Shown: positions 57,646 through 64,000 of the stretch, one piece after another | Layout: every line of letters starts with the position of its first letter | Numbering within the stretch: the stretch's first letter is position 1 | Assembly (NCBI GenBank): GCA_022113835.1 | Contig: JAILWY010000028.1 | Location: 3,410,001 to 3,474,000 of the forward strand | Source of the DNA: Atopsyche davidsoni | Taxonomy: Eukaryota > Arthropoda > Insecta > Trichoptera > Hydrobiosidae | Length of the DNA stretch: 64,000 nucleotides | Reading direction: 5' to 3' | Program-made: the position numbers and the translations under genes | The notes under the pieces: generated by a model | The model's database searches: none | What the model was told of the DNA's origin: nothing | The model's input: only the letters and a program-made list of their open reading frames with translations

Positions 57646-59088
57646 ACCCTATATATATATAAAACACAAACTCAAAAAGCGGCGGTTATTTGGCCGCTAT
57701 AGGCTTTAGAACCATCCAACCGATGTGCCCCAAACCGGTTTCATTTGAAAGCCAATAATACTGAGCACATTTTAGACCACTTAAATTAAAAAAAATAATA
57801 ATCAAATTCGGTTTATTTAATTAAATAGATTTTCGATATTTCTCATACAAAAATTTCAACATTTTGCGGTAGCGAATACTTTTCAAAAAAGTAACAGTAA
57901 CATTTTCGCGTTTATGCAGGCTGCCAACAAAAAAAACACTGATGTTGATGTCTGTTAAGATAAATATGACGTTGCCGTTGAATAATGCAGGCTGCCACAG
58001 CAACAATAAAAAAAAACTACTCAGAACTATTAGATCTTTTCATCATATTTACGTACAATCCTGCTTGGTCGGAAATCAAAGATTTGCTATCGCCTGATCA
58101 GTCATCGCATCACAGACACGATCTTTAGAGTTTTCAAACAAAAACTCCTGGATCTCACGATAAAATATCATTTATACGGCGAAGTGCAATGCTAGATGTA
58201 TTCGTTTGAATGTCAAAAACGAAGTTTACCGCACGCTCATAGTCTGATTTAGCTTAAAGAAAAATTGTTCCAGCTGAAATCGATAGTGCTATATATGCTG
58301 AACTACCGAATCAACATGAAGATCCGATACTTTTTGACGTTGTTTTGAAATCACTCAAATCTTTATGTTTACACACCTACCGAAAAAAATCACTATTTTT
58401 TAATATTTAGCGTAGTAGCACGCGCCTGGCATCCACTAGTTTAGTGTTAAAAATTTTACTGTGACTAGTTTCACCAATCTATACTGCTGGCATTTTCGAA
58501 TCGATTGCTGTGGTATTTTTGTGCTCATCGGTCGGTTCGGACTCATCTGCGGTTCCGCGGGCTGCTGAAAGGTCCTGAAGTAGGCTCCTGAAGGGAGGTT
58601 TAGGAAGCGCACGTCATTGTGTCTGTTTTTGTGTGGCGCAGGGGCGGCTGTCTAGGAGAGCGCATGCCGCGCGTGCCGCAGACATGCATTCATACTGTCG
58701 GCCCACGGACCGAGCATCCACCCAAGCTGCCTGCACACGCTGCGACACTCACATAAAACTATCAAAAATACGCAAAATAAAAATATTTTATACAGTCACA
58801 TTCTGACTAATCACCATCGAACAAGATTGCAATCTGCGGGAAGTCCCATTTTTCAGTATATACGAAATATTTTTTATATTCATCCAAAAATGATTTATGC
58901 AAATATTTACCGAAAATTAAAAATATATAAATTTACATAAAGTTCAGTTGTAAAGTACTAAATTTGGACCATAAATATAAAGCGGTCACTGTTATACCAG
59001 GTTGACAATTAAAAATTACCTGAAAATAATATTTGGGTTCTCGCAGCGGGGGAGGTGTTCTTCCTTTTTTTGTTATTTTTTTTTTTAG
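57646..59088. other. AT-rich interval, no gene recognised
   Basis: 58.46-58.50 kb resembles the ACCGGTTTCGCCAACC repeat of 9.2 kb. A GC-richer block at 58.5-58.74 kb ends in a copy of the CACGCTGCGACAC motif. Confidence 0.4.
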
Positions 59089-59167
59089 GAAGAAAAAAAC
59101 CATTCACCATTTCTTGGGTCAGCGAGGTCCAGATTCTAACTGCGGGCCGGTGCATCGGCAGAACAAG
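59089..59167 (+). CDS. Candidate internal exon (79 nt), unrecognised
   Basis: Strong acceptor (TTTTTTTTTAG|GAAG) and strong donor (AACAAG|GTAAGC) enclose 79 nt. Two of three frames are open (one contains FLGQRGPDSNCGPVHR, another ISWVSEVQILTAGRCIGR), so frame is undecided. No homology recognised; a non-coding RNA exon or chance pair of splice sites is possible. Confidence 0.25.
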
Positions 59168-60389
59168 GTAAGCTGTTTTATGTTTATATAATATATATTA
59201 TATACAAACTGATCGAAACTTGCAATTTAATACTACCTATGTTAACAAGTATATTATATATTAAATGAATAACTATAAAATTTTATATTAAAATAAATTC
59301 ACTCACACACTATACACATGTATAAACAGGAATGATAGAATATTCATTTTACACCAATATAACAAACAGCAATGATTATAAGCAAAGAGCTGTTACCGGG
59401 TTTTGCCTCTCCACTCGCGATATCATATTCGTATATTTATTGCTCAGACAGAGGACCCCAGATTTTGTTAAAGGTTTAACTGCATTTGTCAAAAATATCT
59501 TAACCGTTTTCAAATAAATAAAAAGAGCCGGTTGTTTTATTTGGAAGCGGTCGTCAAAAAAAATATCGTGCCCAGTTTGCCAGCTCGGCCACCTCAATGG
59601 GCGTAATTTCGTCCCCAAATATACAATATAATAATATTAATTAATTAATTATTAATACACTGCCAGTATAAACGTATTTAAGCTCATTATCAGACACCAA
59701 TACTTGTATAATTACATTGAAATTGATAAACTAAAGCTTGCAGTTTGTATACAATATTGAAACATTTATTATGTGATTAAATAAAAAAAATATTTTTTTA
59801 ATTTTAAATTCGTGGCCGATTTCTCTTTTAGTATTAAACATTGAGAGTATTATTATATGCCTAATAAAAAAAAATATTAATTACTCATTTTATGATAAAC
59901 TTCACCACCGAAGCGAACATATCAAACAAATCATAATTCACGAATAAATCATTTTGTGAGTAGCTTAATAAACAAAAAAACCGTAAGAGATTTTATTGCA
60001 AGTGCTTCTGGTAACATTCTGTAAATATTCTTTAAGGTTCGCGAAAAAAAAAAAACACAAGCAACTCCACAAAAATAAGCACTATTAGTCATAAAATTTA
60101 ATACAAAAAAAAAAAAAAAAAACTGCATCGCTCCGGCCCGGGCTCCCCTACGCGATAACACACACATAAAGTGTACATGCACGCAAATAACACAACACAA
60201 ATGCAAAACATGGCAGACCTGTCTCGGTAATAAATTATTCTTTTAATAAAGTCCCTAACGTAATAATAAAAATGTTTCTTTAAAGGACGGCGGCAGGCCA
60301 CGGGGGAGGAGAGGCACTGACTGACTCATCCTACACCATTGACCGACATTGGTCAATATTTCAAACAAATATATATACACACATATAAA

Positions 60390-60441
<52 letters not shown>

Positions 60442-61000
60442 CACGTATACTTATCTAGAATCGTACTTAAGTGCGATGCATGAACTCGTCCAATTTTATA
60501 TCAATATTATCTTTACTATGGAGAACATATTCAATCCACAGAAGCACATCCACAGTCACAAGTATAAGCAGCCTGCACATGCTGCAATACAACACATTAG
60601 CGACAGTATTGCGTTATTTTAAACAGCAAAAAAAAAAATAATAAAACGACGTTATTATACATTAAAATTATCCACGACTGTCTTGTTTTTTTTTTTTTTT
60701 TTAATACTAAATATTCTTATGATACGTCAATCGGCTTCAAATTTTTCGATGTCTCCTCGTCAATTGTTAAATTTATCTACGTAGGTGGCAGCGCTGACTC
60801 AATATCGCTCATCGTGTATTAAAATATAAAGTGAGCAGGTGCAAAATTACGTTGGAGAAATCGGGAAACACGGTGGATGCACGCAAAGCGCGAGTCATGT
60901 TGTCGATGCCGTATTTCAGGATACTCGATACAACACAATCGTAAAGGTTCTATTCATTAGCGCCCGAGAATCGTCAGGACGGTGGATCGATCTCCGTCCT
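59168..61000. other. AT-rich interval with microsatellites, no gene recognised
   Basis: (TA)n then (CA)n at about 60392-60439. No convincing coding region. Confidence 0.5.
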
Positions 61001-61001
61001 C

Positions 61002-61040
61002 TATAAATACACCGCGGGGAAAAAACTGACCCGTCTGCTA
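61002..61040 (+). promoter_or_regulatory. Possible TATA core promoter
   Basis: TATAAATA at 61002-61009 lies in GC-richer context. An ATG at 61075 opens a short frame (MRSGPQQAVPEHPLIY) that runs into the dispersed repeat at 61144. If there was a gene, the repeat interrupts it. Confidence 0.2.
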
Positions 61041-61143
61041 CCTTGGAACTTTAAGGACACAAAGCGACCCGAAATGCGCAGCGGCCCACAACAAGCGGTT
61101 CCCGAGCATCCCTTAATTTACAATAGCCCAAGTCCCATACACG

Positions 61144-61592
61144 AGTTTTTTTTTTTTGATCATTTTCTGGTCCGTTTTGCGAAAAATCGACGGCACCAAC
61201 CAAAATCGACATCCCTTCTTCCGAACAGAATATTTTTTTATTTCTTGTAAATTTTACTTTTAATATGATAAATATGTGTTTTTCCGATTGAAGTGTAAGA
61301 ATTTGGAGATTCGTCATGTCCCTGTTCTAAAAGTCCTAAACATTTAAAAGTCTTTTTTTCGATTGAAATTAAAAAAATAAATATGAACCCTGTGCGATTT
61401 ATTATTATAAAAATTCTTCAACATCTTCAAGATTTTATTTTACTCTGAAAATGAACGTTAATTAAATAATAAAAAATAAGTAAATATACTCTATAGTTTT
61501 TTCAATACTCGATAAAAAAAATCTATTTTCAACATAGAAAAATAAAGTGACAATTAAATTAATCAAATGACACGATTTCGCCAGGTAAAACG
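61144..61592. repeat. Second copy of the 0.5-kb dispersed repeat
   Basis: Direct-orientation partner of 47611-48124. Its end overlaps the start of the 58-bp inverted repeat. Confidence 0.85.
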
Positions 61593-61639
61593 GTGTTTTT
61601 TTGTGGCAGACGGGGGATGGACACCAAGCAAGGTTAGGT
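61582..61639. repeat. Left arm of a perfect 58-bp inverted repeat
   Basis: From CAGGTAAAACGGTGTTTTTT to CCAAGCAAGGTTAGGT. Exactly the reverse complement of 63943-64000. Confidence 0.95.
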
Positions 61640-61755
61640 GGCCTGAAATTTAAGTCTTCCGCACACTCTACACACGCCATTAATAGCGTTCATCTTTGCG
61701 TCGTTTACGCCACAAATAAAAGGACGCTTTTGGGTGATTGCAGGGTGTGGCTTAC

Positions 61756-61873
61756 CCGAAGGGAGGAGCTCGAGAGGCAACGCCAAATAGCTTCTCCGAC
61801 CTGAGGAGAAGCCCACGGACAAGACAAGAACGGCGCTGAAGAGGATCGAGAGCTGAAGAGCACGAGACATCAT
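61756..61873 (-). CDS. Candidate first coding exon of a secreted protein, minus strand
   Basis: From ATG at 61873 (minus) the frame reads MMSRALQLSILFSAVLVLSV then GFSSGRRSYLALPLELLPS and meets a strong donor (TTCGG|GTAAGC) after 39 codons plus one base. The first 25 residues look like a signal peptide with a cleavage site near FSSG. A TATAAAAAG sits 17 nt upstream of the ATG, too close for this ATG to lie in an mRNA from that TATA unless initiation is atypical. The next exon would lie to the left, but I found none. The product is not recognised; a neuropeptide or other small secreted protein is a guess. Confidence 0.35.
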
Positions 61874-62110
61874 TTTCGTGCTTTTTATAGTAAGGGACTA
61901 ATGTCAGAGACGAATAGAAGGGAGGGGAGGCAGACTGCGGAACAGCGAAAAGTGCGCTCCCTGGGAAACCCCCCCTCACGAATGAATGAATTGTGTATGA
62001 TTATTACATATATTATATATAAAAAAGACAAGACCAGACCACCGGAAGTAGTACCACAGCGCTGGCACAGCCGACAGTAAAAAAAAAAAAAAGAGTGTGG
62101 CTTGCTTGAA

Positions 62111-62151
62111 GCCTGCACACTCTGCGACACGACTGACAACCGAATGGTAAC
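62111..62151. repeat. Solo end of the CACGCTGCGACACAAC MITE family
   Basis: GCCTGCACACTCTGCGACAC then GACTGACAACCGAATGGTAAC, matching the left end at 53691-53720. Confidence 0.7.
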
Positions 62152-62580
62152 AAGCCATAATAGCCTACTACTGGAAGCTTCGGCAGTGGTAACTTACAAT
62201 CCGGAGGCTCGCGCGCCTGAGCTTGCCCACCCCTGGCCGGCCCTGTGGCATAATGATTAATTACTTTTTTGTGCGTCCCTAATCCGCGCCTAAATGGAAC
62301 GACTGTTTGACATCGACTTGGAATTCGGTCGGCTACACTTGCCTACGGACAACCAAACATATATATATATAATATATATAAATATATATATCCAAAAAAA
62401 TATTTTAAGCATAACAATAAAAATACTAATATCATGGTATCGCTTTTATGAACGTTTGCGTTTAATTAGAGCATCTCATCTAAACGCGTCCCGTTCGCGT
62501 ATAGATCCTTCTGATTGCATGAGAATTTTTTTTTTTTTATAGTGATAGCTCAAGATATTTTTTTTTGATTTCTGGTGCAG

Positions 62581-62687
62581 CCCTGGCCGTGGCGGAGACG
62601 CCGCCAGCCGCGCATTCCCAGGCGCTGGTCCTCTTGGAGTGCACCATACCGGGCCCATTCTTCGGAGGGACTACAGATGACAGATGA
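62581..62687 (+). CDS. Candidate terminal exon, unrecognised gene
   Basis: A T-rich tract and acceptor TCTGGTGCAG|CCC precede a GC-rich frame of 34 codons, LAVAETPPAAHSQALVLLEC ... PGPFFGGTTDDR, stopping at TGA 62685-62687. The other frames are also open or nearly so. No partner exon with matching phase is certain. Confidence 0.25.
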
Positions 62688-62689
62688 TG

Positions 62690-63942
62690 GCGGTGTGTGT
62701 TCTAAGCTCTCCGTATATCTATATTGATAGCATAGGTCGGGAATCGTAAATACAGCCTTCGGTTAGTGGAAAAGATTAGGTTTACATATCTGGCTTCTTC
62801 GTATAATACATGGATGCATTTAAGCTGTTGACCTTTTGAATTTCTTCCAACATGCAAAATGAAGAATTATTACTTATAAAAAATATAATTATTATCAATA
62901 ATTTTTGTGACGTCTAAATGGACTTGTATGTAACTTAAATTTTACTGTTTTAATATAATATATCATAATATATAAACAAAAATCTTTTCTTATATTAGTA
63001 ACGCGTGGTCCACACAATCTACAGTACAAACACCTTGTTATGAATATAAATACAACCTTTGTTAGCGTCGTACTGATTTTAATTAAGTTATTAACCAAAA
63101 CATAAAAATATATATATTCAAACTTACACAAACTATTATAAAAATAATATGAAAATATACGCAAATATCATGTAGATCGAGAATAACCTTTAATTAAAAC
63201 AGGACTGCGCATAAATCGAGTCAACAAATTATAAGCACCAGCAATTCATTTATTAATTTTTAAAAAATATGACTAACAAAAAATAACAATTTACATTGCA
63301 CTCACACCTGCATATAATGCTTAAAATTTCGCCACAGCTAGGCACGGTGGTTGAATTAGATATAACGCTAGACCGCAATAGCCGGGAAAATATTTAAAAA
63401 AATTCAGGCGGGATTAACTATGACTCTCTTAAGGGGCCTTGCCCGGTTAAAAAATATTTTTTTTTTGTGATGTAAAAACGTATTTTTATGCTACAGTACG
63501 GTAAATGATCGCAAGAATTCAAAAGAGAATATCTCCCAGTCGAGGCGCACACTCGCAGGCTGTATTCCCGGGGGATATTAAAGCCTCCAGTGTGTTCTTT
63601 TTTCATTCAGGAATTTTTTGGATTCATTAAAAAAGTTGAGTCACTCCCCATTCAACAGGCGATCGATTCAAATGCGATATACCGTTTATATATACTTAAT
63701 AATGACTTGATACTGATGAAGTATGGATCCCCGAAGACCAGCGCGCCTCCAACTCAGTATTGTGTATTCTACGTCAAATCATTTCAAGATATAATACTTG
63801 GAGACCTCAATTCGACGTGCCTTCCAGCCATTCAAGTGCCATTGAAACGGCTGCGTTTATTTTTAGAGGTTTCGTAAACGTGATTTTCATTAAATAATAA
63901 AAATTATTACTAACTTATACATATATACTTAAGGGTCTTGCT
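62690..63942. other. AT-rich interval, no gene recognised
   Basis: Only low-complexity AT-rich DNA and short chance frames were seen. Confidence 0.5.
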
Positions 63943-64000
63943 ACCTAACCTTGCTTGGTGTCCATCCCCCGTCTGCCACAAAAAAACACCGTTTTACCTG
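63943..64000. repeat. Right arm of the 58-bp inverted repeat, cut by the window end
   Basis: Exact inverse of 61582-61639. It reaches the last base of the window, so the true arm may be longer and may continue as an inverted copy of the repeat at 61144-61592. Confidence 0.95.

Overview
This is nuclear DNA of a holometabolous insect, most likely a moth or butterfly (Lepidoptera). The DNA is AT-rich and intron-rich, with GT-AG introns and many short inverted-repeat elements. It carries a complete insect-type acetyl-CoA carboxylase (ACC) and a complete four-jointed (fj) kinase gene. The order-level assignment is inference; 'insect' is well supported by the two proteins.

Layout, all on + unless stated. 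1-6.2 kb: AT-rich flank with a decayed Tc1/mariner C-terminal fragment (~2.7-3.0 kb, minus), a hAT-like MITE (3142-3517) and a GC/CpG-rich island (~3.6-3.93 kb). 6276-29789: ACC, reconstructed here as 47 coding exons whose phases all agree, giving 2391 residues. Order: isoform-type N-terminus, biotin carboxylase, biotin carrier (biotin lysine K803), central domain, carboxyltransferase. Intron 1 is 6.8 kb and holds a broken Tc1-like transposase (6820-7605, minus) and CpG-rich patches that may be alternative promoters. 29.8-49.1 kb: long non-coding interval with possible ACC 3' UTR, two orphan candidate terminal exons (34955-35090 and 41041-41344), foldback/MITE elements, a ~1.2 kb tandem array (42.8-44.0 kb) and moderately GC-rich islands that look like candidate regulatory DNA. 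49177-51291: fj, whose coding region is a single exon of 704 codons behind a splice acceptor in the 5' UTR. 51.3-64 kb: more repeats, an internally deleted DD41D mariner (56736-57645), three exon-like segments (59089-59167 +, 61756-61873 minus, 62581-62687 +), and a perfect 58-bp inverted repeat (61582-61639 / 63943-64000) whose right arm runs off the window.

ACC makes malonyl-CoA for fatty-acid synthesis. Four-jointed is a Golgi kinase that phosphorylates Fat/Dachsous cadherins in planar polarity and growth. They are neighbours without an obvious shared function. The main points for follow-up are the split codon at the canonical ACC AMPK site, a GC-AG intron in ACC, the exon-like segments of no recognised gene, the tandem array with one GC-shifted unit, and a short MITE family recurring between about 39 and 62 kb. 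No convincing new defence or signalling system was found.
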